The position numbers were made by a program, and so were the translations under genes. This document shows, piece by piece, positions 43,498 to 51,672 of a stretch of DNA of 64,000 nt (within the stretch, counting starts at the first letter, position 1; every line of letters starts with the position of its first letter). This stretch comes from DAOTXR01 sp034435375. Its GTDB lineage: Bacteria; Chloroflexota; Anaerolineae; Aggregatilineales; UBA3940. The notes below the pieces were generated by a model. It was not told the origin of the DNA. It did no database searches and saw only the letters and a list, made by a program, of their open reading frames with translations. The stretch is from NCBI GenBank assembly GCA_034435375.1, contig DAOTXR010000039.1, positions 62,001-126,000 of the forward strand, in the 5' to 3' direction.

Positions 43498-44142
43498 ATG
43501 GACGCACAGGATGTCGTTGGGACCCAGCCTCAGAGCACTCGCAGGGCAGTGATCCATGCCTTGCGGGCTTCCGGTTGCGCGACGGTCGGGCAACTAGCCG
43601 AGATGGTGGGCATCAAGCCCGCAGCGATCCGCCACCACCTGAACAGCCTGCATGCCGAAGGGCTGGTTGAGGTCGAGGAGCAGCGGCAAGCGGTGGGCCG
43701 CCCCATACACATCTACCGTTTGACGGATAAAGCCGAGGATTTTTTCCCACACTCCTACCATGTGTTGGTGGATCGCCTGCTTGATCAGCTGAAGCTGAAC
43801 CTATCGCCTGCCGTGGTGCAGGCTCTGCTCGACGCACTGGCCGAGTCGCTCGCCGAGGAGCTGCGCCGCGAGGTAGCGCACCTACCCACGCCAGCACGTC
43901 GCCTACGTCTGATGGAGGTCCTGAACCAGAGCGGCCAGATGGTCCACTGGCAGGAATCGGAGAGTGGCCTCCAGCTCATCAAGTATCACTGTCCTTACTC
44001 ACTGGTGGGGCAGCACCACCCTGAGCTGTGTCAGATCGATCAGACGCTGATTCGCGCAGTCCTGGAGACCGAGGTCAAGCAGGTGGCTTGCTTGCGCTCT
44101 GGCGACCCGGCCTGCTCGATGCTGCTTGAGGGAGAGTCATAA
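43498..44142 (+). CDS. sufR: Iron-sulfur regulator SufR
   Basis: The 214-residue protein has an N-terminal winged helix (about 12-75, with helix-turn-helix around TVGQLAEMVGIKPAAIRHHL) and a dimerisation helix. The C-terminal region holds Cys165 (HCPYSL), Cys178 (ELCQI), Cys198 and Cys206 (VACLRSGDPAC). This spacing matches the cluster-binding Cys set of cyanobacterial SufR, a repressor of the sufBCDS operon that loses DNA binding or changes state when its [4Fe-4S] cluster is lost. It is transcribed divergently from sufC with a shared palindrome, and sufT follows 6 bp after the stop. Confidence 0.9.
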   Translation: MDAQDVVGTQPQSTRRAVIHALRASGCATVGQLAEMVGIKPAAIRHHLNSLHAEGLVEVEEQRQAVGRPIHIYRLTDKAEDFFPHSYHVLVDRLLDQLKLNLSPAVVQALLDALAESLAEELRREVAHLPTPARRLRLMEVLNQSGQMVHWQESESGLQLIKYHCPYSLVGQHHPELCQIDQTLIRAVLETEVKQVACLRSGDPACSMLLEGES

Positions 44143-44148
44143 CCAGAG

Positions 44149-44457
44149 ATGACAGAATCGAACACAACACTTGAGGACAAGGTTTATGAGGCGCTGCGTA
44201 AGGTCGTGGATCCCGAAATTGGGATGAACGTGATCGAGCTAGGGCTGATCCGACAGATCGAATTGAAACCTGATAGCGCCCATATAGTCATGATCCTGAC
44301 GACACCGTTCTGCCCTTATGGACCGCAACTGATGGAACAAACCCGGCGCACGGTGCAGCACGTGGCTGAGGTGCCGACGACCATTGAGATGGGGGCAGAG
44401 ATGTGGGACCCCAGCATGATGGAAGAAGGCGCCGGCGGCAACTGGGGACTATTCTAA
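44149..44457 (+). CDS. sufT: SufT/MIP18-family Fe-S assembly factor (DUF59)
   Basis: The 102-residue protein is of the DUF59 group, which includes SufT and PaaD. Motifs are KVVDPEIGMNVIELGL and the reactive Cys in TTPFCPYGPQL. Members help insert or mature Fe-S clusters in some client proteins. It starts 6 bp after sufR, in the same operon. The C-terminus is Gly-rich (EGAGGNWGLF), typical of this family. ATG is preceded by GAGA only. Confidence 0.9.
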   Translation: MTESNTTLEDKVYEALRKVVDPEIGMNVIELGLIRQIELKPDSAHIVMILTTPFCPYGPQLMEQTRRTVQHVAEVPTTIEMGAEMWDPSMMEEGAGGNWGLF

Positions 44458-44535
44458 ACCGCCCTGCTGGGCAACGATCAGGGAACCGAAACGACTCTTT
44501 TCATCGTCCCTATATCGCTGCATACTGGCAAAATC

Positions 44536-45762
44536 TCACTCGCCAATCACTCCCTGAGCTGTGACCAGGAAGGTGCTTGGTGTGCCACCCAGCTCGAAGA
44601 ACTCGACCCGGAAGGTTGAGACCTCGCCCGGCGCAAGCTTCTGCACGTCTACCAGCGTTGTATCGGTGGCAACCACCCGCTGCTGGTCATCAAAGATGGT
44701 CACGATCACCTTGACGAGGCTGGCTGTCAGGTTGCCCTCGTTGCGCACCTGCCCGCTGATCACCAACAGCCCACTCTCCTCAAACTCCGCCTGCGAGTTC
44801 AGCGCAAAGTTCTCTGGCCCGTAGAACGTGTCTTCGGCAAAGTCGGCATAGCGTGCTGACGCCTCAAGGTCATACCGCACCGTCTCCGGCGGCAGGCCGT
44901 CGCTGAACACAATCGAGAACGGCGCGTATTCGCCAGGCAGCAGCCGGTCGGACGATACGAAGTCGTCCTGCTCGATGAGCAACCCTCCCCCAGCATCGTA
45001 GAGTTGGGCATTGATGCGCACAAACTCAACCGCCTGGCTGGCATTGTTCACTACCTGGCCTACGATCACAAACCCGCCGTTGCGATCCACCCAGGCATTC
45101 AGGCTGGCAAACTCGATCAGATCGGGCGGCGCACTGGCCTGCGCAGTTCGCGGGATGGCGCTCATCCAACCAGACGTCACATTGACGCTCAGGGTGTTGA
45201 TCACACGGCCAAGTGTGCGGAGCTGGGCCTGATCGTCAGGCAGGCGTGTGCGCAGCGCCACAAAGTACGGCCCGACAATCTGGAGGAAATCATTGTGTTG
45301 GCTGGTGCCCTGAGGCGAGTCGATCAGGAAGCGGAGACGCAAGCTGCCATCGGGTTGCGGGTCGCGTCCAATTTCCTTGTATGTGGCATCGGTCAGCGTA
45401 TAGAAAGCCTTTTGGTAGACCGAGGCCAGGGTGTCCATCTCATCCTCACCGCCGTTGTCTGCTATCGCTGCCGCGACCCGGACGGCATCCAGGCTGACAA
45501 CATACACACTGATCAGCGGTTCAGGAGCGTTAGGGGTCGAGAAGGCCACATTCAGCGCCACATCGTCAGATGTGTCGCTGACTACCCAGTCAGGCGGCAT
45601 GGATAGCGTGAAAACACCGCTGGGATGGACGTAGGTCACAAAGCCGGTGGGATCGACCAGGGCAGGCCGGATCTCCTCTTCAACGCAGGCCGTGAGTGCT
45701 AGCACAACTGCGAAAGCTGTTCCTATGACGGTTGTGAGAGGGAGGAGCATCATCTTCTTCAT
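44536..45762 (-). CDS. Lipoprotein with FxLyD repeats (paralog of 48586-49887)
   Basis: The 408-residue product starts with a lipoprotein signal (about 1-26) and lipobox LTAC before the mature Cys. An N-terminal PsbP-like or DUF1795-like part (HPSGVFTLSMPPDWVV) is followed by two FxLyD-type domains (VIVGQVVNNASQAVE, VISGQVRNEGNLTAS). I chose the ATG at 45762, since a longer frame to 46077 crosses the csp gene. Surface-anchored; it could bind a ligand or cell-wall component. The same layout is found in the lipoprotein at 48586-49887. The sequence between the csp terminator and the ATG may hold a weak promoter. Confidence 0.8.
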   Translation of the reverse strand: MKKMMLLPLTTVIGTAFAVVLALTACVEEEIRPALVDPTGFVTYVHPSGVFTLSMPPDWVVSDTSDDVALNVAFSTPNAPEPLISVYVVSLDAVRVAAAIADNGGEDEMDTLASVYQKAFYTLTDATYKEIGRDPQPDGSLRLRFLIDSPQGTSQHNDFLQIVGPYFVALRTRLPDDQAQLRTLGRVINTLSVNVTSGWMSAIPRTAQASAPPDLIEFASLNAWVDRNGGFVIVGQVVNNASQAVEFVRINAQLYDAGGGLLIEQDDFVSSDRLLPGEYAPFSIVFSDGLPPETVRYDLEASARYADFAEDTFYGPENFALNSQAEFEESGLLVISGQVRNEGNLTASLVKVIVTIFDDQQRVVATDTTLVDVQKLAPGEVSTFRVEFFELGGTPSTFLVTAQGVIGE

Positions 45763-45819
45763 GCGTAGAATTGTCAGCCTGCTACGCCGTTTTTGCAAGC
45801 GATTCCCGCCGAGAAAGCG

Positions 45820-45850
45820 ACAGAGGCGCACCCCCGTGGTGCGCCTCTGT
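45820..45850 (-). terminator. Terminator of the cold-shock gene
   Basis: A perfect 13-bp stem starting ACAGAGGCGCACC (45820-45832) and ending at 45850, loop CCCGT, followed on the minus strand by CGCTTTCTC. It lies 21 bases after the csp stop. Confidence 0.75.
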
Positions 45851-45871
45851 GCTGTCTGCGTGTACCTATCA

Positions 45872-46087
45872 TCAGAGCTTTGTGACGTTGGTTGCCTGAG
45901 GGCCTTTTGGGCTATCTTCGACGGTGAACTCGACGCGATCGCCCTCCTCAAGGGAACGGTAGCGGGCATCGGACTGGATGGCCGAATAATGGACAAACAC
46001 ATCCTTGCTGCCGCCATCAGGGGCGATGAAGCCGTAACCCTTGGCCGCATTGAACCACTTGACGATTCCGGTGACACGATCTGACAT
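45872..46087 (-). CDS. csp: Cold-shock domain protein
   Basis: The 71-residue protein is a single cold-shock domain that binds single-stranded nucleic acid. Landmarks are VKWFNAAKGYGFI (RNP1 site) and VFVHYSAI (RNP2 site). It is acidic and slightly longer than CspA of E. coli (70 residues). Regulation looks post-transcriptional: a strong promoter about 230 bases upstream and a structured leader, as in cspA mRNAs. The ATG at 46087 has GGAGAG a few bases upstream. Its own terminator follows, so it is monocistronic. Confidence 0.95.
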   Translation of the reverse strand: MSDRVTGIVKWFNAAKGYGFIAPDGGSKDVFVHYSAIQSDARYRSLEEGDRVEFTVEDSPKGPQATNVTKL

Positions 46088-46165
46088 GGGTGTTGCTCTC
46101 CTTAACCCTACATAGGTATTGCTGTAGGGCAGCAGGCAAGAAAGGGCCGCTGGCGATCATAATGA

Positions 46166-46219
46166 AAACCCGGCGTAGGAGTTGGCCGCGTATGGTTTCG
46201 CTGCCAACTCTCAGGGTTT
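46166..46219 (-). ncRNA. Structured 5' leader of csp
   Basis: Inside the 230-base leader, inner arms GAGTTGGC and GCCAACTC (8 bp, 46179-46186 and 46203-46210) and outer arms AAACCC and GGGTTT (46166-46171 and 46214-46219) form a nested hairpin. This may act as a cold-responsive structure; no matching riboswitch is recognised. Confidence 0.5.
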
Positions 46220-46322
46220 ACACTTGGGTCCTCTTCAAAGGCGAGGGGACTGCCAAGCAAACCCCTAATGCCGGGCCAAGATCTCACGCGGAAGACTTTT
46301 GTCCTGCATCCTACTAAGGGAA

Positions 46323-46352
46323 ATTATATCCGCAGGAGAGGAAAACATGCAA
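46323..46352 (-). promoter_or_regulatory. csp promoter
   Basis: TTGCAT (46347-46352), 18 bp, TATAAT (46323-46328) on the minus strand. It places transcription start near 46316 and a leader of about 229 bases. Confidence 0.7.
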
Positions 46353-46381
46353 GCGGAATTGCCAAAGGCCCTCCCAGGAAA

Positions 46382-46411
46382 GCAGGCCGGTGAGTGTACC
46401 CACCGGCCTGC
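46382..46411 (-). terminator. Terminator of the SH3b protein gene
   Basis: Perfect 11-bp stem GCAGGCCGGTG / CACCGGCCTGC with an 8-base loop, followed on the minus strand by TTTCC. It is 24 bases after the stop at 46436. Confidence 0.7.
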
Positions 46412-46435
46412 GGTTTCAGGGCGCCTGGAAGACGT

Positions 46436-47563
46436 TTAGGGCAGCGGGTTCTCTATCGGCAGGTTGTTCCTGTCAGCGGAGGCCAAGAGCATCCACGAGA
46501 CAACCCATCCTTCGGCGTTGTTATACTTGATCTTAATCCACGCGCTGTCCTCAGTGCGGGCCAGCAATTCGACCTCGGTTCCGGCAGGCAGCGTGCCCGT
46601 GGCTGCGTAGATCGAGCCGGGCTTGCCACGGATGGTCAGATTGATGAACGGCTGGCCAACGATTTTAGAGTCCCAAGTCTTGGCAAACTCGGTGCTCTCG
46701 GAGGTTACGGGCAGCGACAGCGGGTTATCCGAGATGGGGACAATCCAGGCTGCTACCCAACCTGTCGCATCGCCATGCCTGACCTGTACCCAGTTGTTGC
46801 CCGCATTACGTCCCACAGCAACCAGGGTAGCATTGAAAGGGGCAACGGCAACCACGTCAGCATCCAGCGAGGGCGCTGCGCGGAGGTTAAGCTGGTAGAT
46901 AGCAGTGACGGTGATCGCTCCATCGGGAATCTGCTGCGCTCCGACGGTCGCCTGGGGAGCGGCAGTTGCGGCGGGCGAGGGGGTCGTTGCCCCAGCGACG
47001 GGCAGGGCATTGATGTCGCCCTTCACGACGATCAACCAGGCTGCTACCCAGCCCTCGTTTCCGCCATACTGAACCTTGACCCATGAGCTATGCGCATCGC
47101 GCCCCAGCGCCCTCAGCGGCGTGTTGAAGGGGATGATGGCAAGCACCTGACCCGTCGTGCTGGGTTGGCCTCGCAAGTTGAGGTTAAATGGGACAATGAT
47201 ATCGAACGGCCCTGCGCTGCTGGCAAGGGGGGCCTCGATGTCAGTGGTCACAGGCAGCTTATAGGTGTCATCTGAGAAGATCAGCAGCCAACGGGCGACC
47301 CAACCGGTAGTTTCCTCGTATTTGATCTGGACCCAGTTGTTGCCTTCTGTGCGACCAATAACCTCGATTTCCTCGCCGTAAGGCAGCACTCCGATCACAC
47401 TGTTGATCAAGCCAGGACCGGACCGGATATTGACGTTGAACAGGGGTTTGCCTGTCAACCCGGTCGTGACCTGAGCTGCTGCTAGCGGCATGACCACCGT
47501 CAGAGCCAGACTCAGCACAGCCAGAACTACACCTGCAATGACGATTGACTTATAGGGCTTCAT
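46436..47563 (-). CDS. Secreted protein with four SH3b domains
   Basis: The 375-residue protein begins with a signal sequence or N-terminal anchor (about 6-28, IVIAGVVLAVLSLALT). Four bacterial SH3 (SH3b) domains follow at roughly 35-105, 110-180, 215-285 and 300-370. Each has the LNLRxxPS opening and a GWVAxW close, for example GNNWVQIKYEETTGWVA. SH3b domains usually bind cell-wall or surface polymers. The ATG at 47563 has GGGAAGAG upstream. It is 69 bp downstream of the PP2C gene and in the same orientation, so may be co-transcribed. A low-complexity Ala/Pro segment separates domains 2 and 3. Confidence 0.86.
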   Translation of the reverse strand: MKPYKSIVIAGVVLAVLSLALTVVMPLAAAQVTTGLTGKPLFNVNIRSGPGLINSVIGVLPYGEEIEVIGRTEGNNWVQIKYEETTGWVARWLLIFSDDTYKLPVTTDIEAPLASSAGPFDIIVPFNLNLRGQPSTTGQVLAIIPFNTPLRALGRDAHSSWVKVQYGGNEGWVAAWLIVVKGDINALPVAGATTPSPAATAAPQATVGAQQIPDGAITVTAIYQLNLRAAPSLDADVVAVAPFNATLVAVGRNAGNNWVQVRHGDATGWVAAWIVPISDNPLSLPVTSESTEFAKTWDSKIVGQPFINLTIRGKPGSIYAATGTLPAGTEVELLARTEDSAWIKIKYNNAEGWVVSWMLLASADRNNLPIENPLP

Positions 47564-47632
47564 GTTGTTCTCTTCCCACCTTGCCCCAAGATTCCGCTGC
47601 AGATGGCTTGCAACGGTCAGCAAAGTTTGGCC

Positions 47633-48376
47633 TTACTCACTGGCCCTCAGCACCACAACCGAGACATTGTCGTGCGTTGGGGCCTGTAGGGCCTGATCGA
47701 TAAGCAGATCGGCGGCTTGCTGCGCCGTGCGTCCGGCCACAATCGCGGCCAAGCTCTGGTCGCTGACAACGCCGTACAGGCCGTCGGTGCACAGCAAAAG
47801 CACGTCTCCATCCTCAAGAACTTCCTCTGGCCACACATCAACCTCGACCGTAGGTTTGGTACCCAGCGCCCGATCGAGCACATGACGCAAGGAGTGGCTG
47901 GCAGCCTGCTCAGGGGTTAACATCCCCTCGCGCACCCGCGCGTTGACCCAGGTGTGGTCGTTGGTCAGTTGGTAATTATCCGCGCCGCGAATGAGATAAG
48001 CCCGGCTATCACCCACGCTGGCGATCCAATACTCATCGCCGATCACCAGGGCCACTACCACTGTGCAACCCATGCCGTGCATCTCAGGCGAATGTTGGCC
48101 CTTCTGATAGACACTGTCGTTGGCGGCCAGGATCGCCTCACGCAGGCGATCCACGGCTTGATCCGGCCTAGGCACCCCGCCACGAAGCAGACGGTCGCGG
48201 ATCACCGAAGTGGCTTCACGGCTGGCGTGTTCCCCTGCTCTGGCCCCTCCCATGCCGTCGGCGACGATCAGCAACGCGCTAGGGGGGGACCCCTCAGGGA
48301 TCACAGCCAGGATCGAGTCCTGATTCTCACCTTTGCGCGGGCCTGGATCAGACCGGTAACCAATATCAAGCTTCAT
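47633..48376 (-). CDS. PP2C-family serine/threonine phosphatase
   Basis: The 247-residue cytosolic protein has the full set of PP2C metal ligands and motifs: RKGENQDSIL, VADGMGGARAG, GDSRAYLIRG, LLCTDGLYG and THDNVSVVVL. It resembles PrpC/Stp1, which dephosphorylate targets of Hanks-type kinases; no such kinase is in the window. I chose ATG at 48376 because the PP2C fold starts there (MKLDIGYRSDPG); a longer frame reaches 48508. A good promoter lies at 48459-48487. SH3b protein downstream. Confidence 0.9.
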   Translation of the reverse strand: MKLDIGYRSDPGPRKGENQDSILAVIPEGSPPSALLIVADGMGGARAGEHASREATSVIRDRLLRGGVPRPDQAVDRLREAILAANDSVYQKGQHSPEMHGMGCTVVVALVIGDEYWIASVGDSRAYLIRGADNYQLTNDHTWVNARVREGMLTPEQAASHSLRHVLDRALGTKPTVEVDVWPEEVLEDGDVLLLCTDGLYGVVSDQSLAAIVAGRTAQQAADLLIDQALQAPTHDNVSVVVLRASE

Positions 48377-48458
48377 TGGCGCGTGATCCCATTCCAGTGC
48401 ACATCTCGCCGATTCGTGTGGGGCGAGGGATGACGCTCCAAGACCGGCAACTTTTCCT

Positions 48459-48487
48459 ATTGTAGAACTGATTCGCCGCAATGCCAA
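48459..48487 (-). promoter_or_regulatory. Promoter of the PP2C-SH3b unit
   Basis: TTGGCA (48482-48487), 17 bp, TACAAT (48459-48464) on the minus strand; about 76 bases of leader to the ATG at 48376. Confidence 0.6.
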
Positions 48488-48585
48488 AAATGTCTGTAAG
48501 CGAGTCAAGGACTGTCATTCCAGAATTAAACCTTCCATTTTTTTCGTAGAAAAGCCCTCCCCAAAATCTTTCCGCAAAACAACAC

Positions 48586-49887
48586 TCACCCTCCCGGCGC
48601 CAGGGATCGATTGTAGGCCATGACGACATGACCCTGAGCCAATGCCAGGTAGCGATGAGCCTCGCCAGCCAGTTCAGGAAAAACGACTTCAAGCCCGACA
48701 GATTGGCCAGGGGCTAGCTCAAGCTGCGGTCCATAGGCCAGGAGGTGGTAGCCCACGATCCGATTAGATGCATCATAGATGGCTAGCACCACATCAACGT
48801 CTGTCACTGGCGAAAGCCCAGGGTTGGTCAGGCGACCTTGCACGATCAGATGCTTCTGCCGGTCGAAGCCAGCAGTCAGATCGAGCGAGAGAGCTGTCGT
48901 GTAGGATGGATCAGGGTGGGCAGGGTTGGCGGTGGCTTGCTCGGCACAGACCGTCACCGGCGCTGGCAAGTCAGCGACAAGGATAGCAAAGGGAGATGAT
49001 CCGCCCACAGGCACCACCTCCAGCGCCGCCGGCTGGGTGATCTCGGCGGACACAATGCCGCTGTCGTTGCACAACACCAGCCGCACCTGCACATCGGTGA
49101 TGTCTGACGGAGAAGCGTTGTACACTTCGCCCATGTAGTGGGTGACGTCCTCGGCGTCACGCCACAACGTGGTGTTGACGATCAGCAACTCTGCCGGGTT
49201 GATGGCTGCGACAGATGTCCCCCAGACTGCCAGTGCATCGATGGCAAGGCTGGCGGCGATGGTGTCGATAGCCTGGCTGAGCTGGAAAGTGTCTTTATCT
49301 GAGAGAAACACACGCAGCGCGGAGAAATAAGGCCCTACCTGACGGATGTAGAGCGTCTCGCGGCCTTGAGCGCCCCGCCTATCGTCAAACAGAAACACGA
49401 ACTGGAGACGGCCATCGGGCAACTCGGTTCGATTGATCTCGGTGTAGTTGCCCTGGTTAGTATAGTTCAGGCGGATGTAGCTCTCGGCCAGGTTGCTCAC
49501 TTGCTCAGGCGTAAGCGGACCTTCGTTGGTGATATCGACCGTCACCCGACTGGCATAGCCGATAGGCGGGACGCAGCGGACCAGCAACCGCTGGTCTGTC
49601 GAGGAATCGAGCACTTCCCACTCTTGAGGAATAGTCACCTCGAACACACCCGACACATGCCGATAGGTGCGGAACTCACGCGAAACCTCGGTAGGCAGTG
49701 GAGTCGGGGCCGGGGTAGACGTCGGGGTGGCTGGCGGGCTGGTGGGGCCAGGTGTAGCAGTAATGATCATTGGCACAGGTGAAGGTTGTGAACCAGCGCA
49801 ACCTGCCAGCCCTAGCATCAGGATGCCTAACAACACAACCAGCGAACGCTTGGAGAACATCCGGGCCAACACTCCGCTCTCCGTCAC
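48586..49887 (-). CDS. Lipoprotein with FxLyD-like domains
   Basis: The protein (433 residues from the GTG at 49887) has a lipoprotein signal with lipobox LAGC, then a Pro/Thr-rich stalk (PTSTPAPTPLPTE), a PsbP-like part (VSGVFEVTIPQEWEV) and two FxLyD-like domains (YMGEVYNASPSDITD, VQGRLTNPGLSPVTD). The GTG overlaps the stop of the methyltransferase in GTGA, which suggests coupling; the ATG at 49860 is an alternative that gives a more typical signal peptide. It is the same architecture as the lipoprotein at 44536-45762, so the two are paralogs. Confidence 0.82.
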   Translation of the reverse strand: MTESGVLARMFSKRSLVVLLGILMLGLAGCAGSQPSPVPMIITATPGPTSPPATPTSTPAPTPLPTEVSREFRTYRHVSGVFEVTIPQEWEVLDSSTDQRLLVRCVPPIGYASRVTVDITNEGPLTPEQVSNLAESYIRLNYTNQGNYTEINRTELPDGRLQFVFLFDDRRGAQGRETLYIRQVGPYFSALRVFLSDKDTFQLSQAIDTIAASLAIDALAVWGTSVAAINPAELLIVNTTLWRDAEDVTHYMGEVYNASPSDITDVQVRLVLCNDSGIVSAEITQPAALEVVPVGGSSPFAILVADLPAPVTVCAEQATANPAHPDPSYTTALSLDLTAGFDRQKHLIVQGRLTNPGLSPVTDVDVVLAIYDASNRIVGYHLLAYGPQLELAPGQSVGLEVVFPELAGEAHRYLALAQGHVVMAYNRSLAPGG

Positions 49888-50702
49888 CCCTGCTCTGCAA
49901 TCGCCAGCAGGCGGGGGCTATCTTCATCGTAGGGATTGAAATCGTAATCTCCGTAAAGCTCAACAGCACCGAAGCCAGCGCGTGCGAGCAACAAGCGCAT
50001 CTCGGAGGCCATGGTATAACGCATACGCAACGGGACTACTGTGCGTGCAATTTGTCCATCAGGCGCAACTCGATCGTAGACCCAGGTCACGTCGACGATC
50101 TGCGCGGCGCGATCCAAGTGGGCGACCGACTGCTGCATCACTAGGTGGCCAGTCTGCGGGTCGGCGAAGGTGCGCTCCAACACAAGCGCCGCCGTATCGT
50201 CAGCGCAGAACATCTCGACCGGGTTGGGCAGATCGACCGCCAGACCGCCGCCTGGCGACAGGTGCGCGGCAATGTGCTCCAACACGGCAATCTGCTCCTC
50301 CTGGTTGACGAAGTGCATGAAAGTATTGTAAGTGACAATGGCCAACCTGAAACGCTCGTCGAGCCTCAGCGATCGGGCGTCAGCCTGGTGCCACGCCACA
50401 AGCGATGGATCGAGCTTGTTCAAGACTGCACGCTCGCGGGCGCGTTTGAGCATCGCTGCCGACAGGTCGATCCCGACGACACGCACACCCTGCCGCGCCA
50501 AATAAAGAGCGACCCGCCCGGTCCCACAACCGACATCCAGAACCGGCCTGCCAAAGCGCTCGACCAGCCGATCGTAGACCGGAAAATCATCGGTCAGACC
50601 GGCGTTCTCTGCATCGTAATAGCGCTCAATAAGGTCGTAGGGATCGGGTGGATGGTCCAGGGATCTCTCCGTCGATAGTTCGGATTCAAAGGCTAAAAGC
50701 AC
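49884..50702 (-). CDS. Class I SAM-dependent methyltransferase
   Basis: The 272-residue protein has the Rossmann methyltransferase signature: motif I VLDVGCGTGRVALYLA, an acidic residue after the second strand (VVGIDLSAAML) and a post-motif region TYNTFMHF. The rest matches the broad class I group with no clear substrate; the start of the protein (PYDLIERYYD) is common in small-molecule methyltransferases. GTG start at 50702 with AGGAT upstream. It lies 8 bp after the crotonase and overlaps the lipoprotein gene by 4 bp, so the three are one operon. Confidence 0.85.
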   Translation of the reverse strand: MLLAFESELSTERSLDHPPDPYDLIERYYDAENAGLTDDFPVYDRLVERFGRPVLDVGCGTGRVALYLARQGVRVVGIDLSAAMLKRARERAVLNKLDPSLVAWHQADARSLRLDERFRLAIVTYNTFMHFVNQEEQIAVLEHIAAHLSPGGGLAVDLPNPVEMFCADDTAALVLERTFADPQTGHLVMQQSVAHLDRAAQIVDVTWVYDRVAPDGQIARTVVPLRMRYTMASEMRLLLARAGFGAVELYGDYDFNPYDEDSPRLLAIAEQG

Positions 50703-50710
50703 CAGGCATC

Positions 50711-51496
50711 CTATTCGCCGCGAAAGGCCGGGACGCGCCTCTCCAGGAACGCCGACAATGCCTCAGCGTGATCGGCGGTAGCCCACAGCCGCCCGAAGAC
50801 CGCTCGCTCACGGGCGCGAGCCTCCTCCGGGGAGAGCGCAAGATAGCCGTGCAGCACCTCCTTAACGCCGCGCTGCGCCAGCGGCGGCCCCTGGAGGATG
50901 CGGGCAGCCAACGCAAGGGCGGATTGAAGCGCCTGGCCAGGCGGGCTTAGCTCATTGACCAGTCCTATAGCCAGCGCTTCGGAAGCGCTCAGCACCCGCC
51001 CCGTGAGCAGCAAGTCGAAAGCTCGTGCATAGCCGACCAATCTGATCAGGCGTTCTGCGCCGCCCCAACCGGGCGTCACCGCCATGGCGATCTGGGCAAA
51101 GCCCAACGTGGCATCTGTGGCAGCCAGGCGCAGATCGCAGGCCAGCGCGATCTCACAGCCACCGCCGCGCGTCGCCCCTTCCAGGGCTGCAACTACGGGC
51201 ACTGGCAGGGCCGCCAGACGCATGAGCGCGTTGGCCATCAGATCGTGCTGGCGCAATCCATCCTCCTCAGTGACCGCACCGTACAGATCGCGCAGGTCGC
51301 CGCCGGAGACAAAAGCCTCGTTGCCTGCGCCAGTGACGATCAGGACGCGCAGCCTAGAATCCGATTCGGCATGCGCGATGGCATCGCGCAGAGCATGCAT
51401 CGCCGCTCGGTTGAGAGCATTGCGCACCTCCGGGCGATTAAAGGTGAGCACGCCCACACCGCTTGTGTCGACCTCAAACTGAACCGGGTCGGCCAT
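50711..51496 (-). CDS. Enoyl-CoA hydratase/isomerase (crotonase) family protein
   Basis: The 261-residue protein has the crotonase fold: NRPEVRNALNRAAM, the oxyanion-hole segments FVSGGDLRDL and GATRGGGCEIALACD, and LTGRVLSASEALAIGLV. In mitochondrial hydratase two Glu do acid-base work. Here the first appears to be Gln (in GFAQIAMAV) and the second Asp (AFDLLLTG), so simple hydratase activity is doubtful. Isomerase or hydrolase roles are possible. ATG at 51496 follows AGAGAG. It begins an operon with the methyltransferase and the FxLyD lipoprotein, with a palindrome in its leader. Confidence 0.85.
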   Translation of the reverse strand: MADPVQFEVDTSGVGVLTFNRPEVRNALNRAAMHALRDAIAHAESDSRLRVLIVTGAGNEAFVSGGDLRDLYGAVTEEDGLRQHDLMANALMRLAALPVPVVAALEGATRGGGCEIALACDLRLAATDATLGFAQIAMAVTPGWGGAERLIRLVGYARAFDLLLTGRVLSASEALAIGLVNELSPPGQALQSALALAARILQGPPLAQRGVKEVLHGYLALSPEEARARERAVFGRLWATADHAEALSAFLERRVPAFRGE

Positions 51497-51523
51497 CGTG
51501 TCTCTCTACCTCTACACATTTCA

Positions 51524-51547
51524 TCGAAAGAGTTAAAACTCTCTCGA
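51524..51547. promoter_or_regulatory. 24-bp palindrome in the crotonase leader
   Basis: TCGAAAGAGTT, AA, AACTCTCTCGA: 10 of 11 pairs match. It overlaps TTTCATCGAAAGAGTT (51519-51534), shared with 10627-10642. It could be an operator or an RNA hairpin in the leader. Confidence 0.45.
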
Positions 51548-51589
51548 GGAAGCCTTAGATCTGACCAGGGCCATTTGACAGGTCGACTG

Positions 51590-51618
51590 AGTTTAGCACA
51601 GGGATGGGCGTGTTACAA
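51590..51618 (-). promoter_or_regulatory. Promoter of the crotonase operon
   Basis: TTGTAA (51613-51618), 17 bp, TAAACT (51590-51595) with TGC just before the -10 (extended -10). It predicts a leader of about 87 bases that contains the palindrome at 51524-51547. Confidence 0.5.
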
Positions 51619-51672
51619 TCGCAGCGTTGAGCAAGGCGAGCCAGAGGAGATCAACAGAGCTGTACACTGTCT

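Noticed and set aside
51555..51660. Plus-strand promoter-like TACAAT at 51613-51620
   Set aside because: No plus-strand gene follows; the same bases form the -35 of the minus-strand crotonase promoter.
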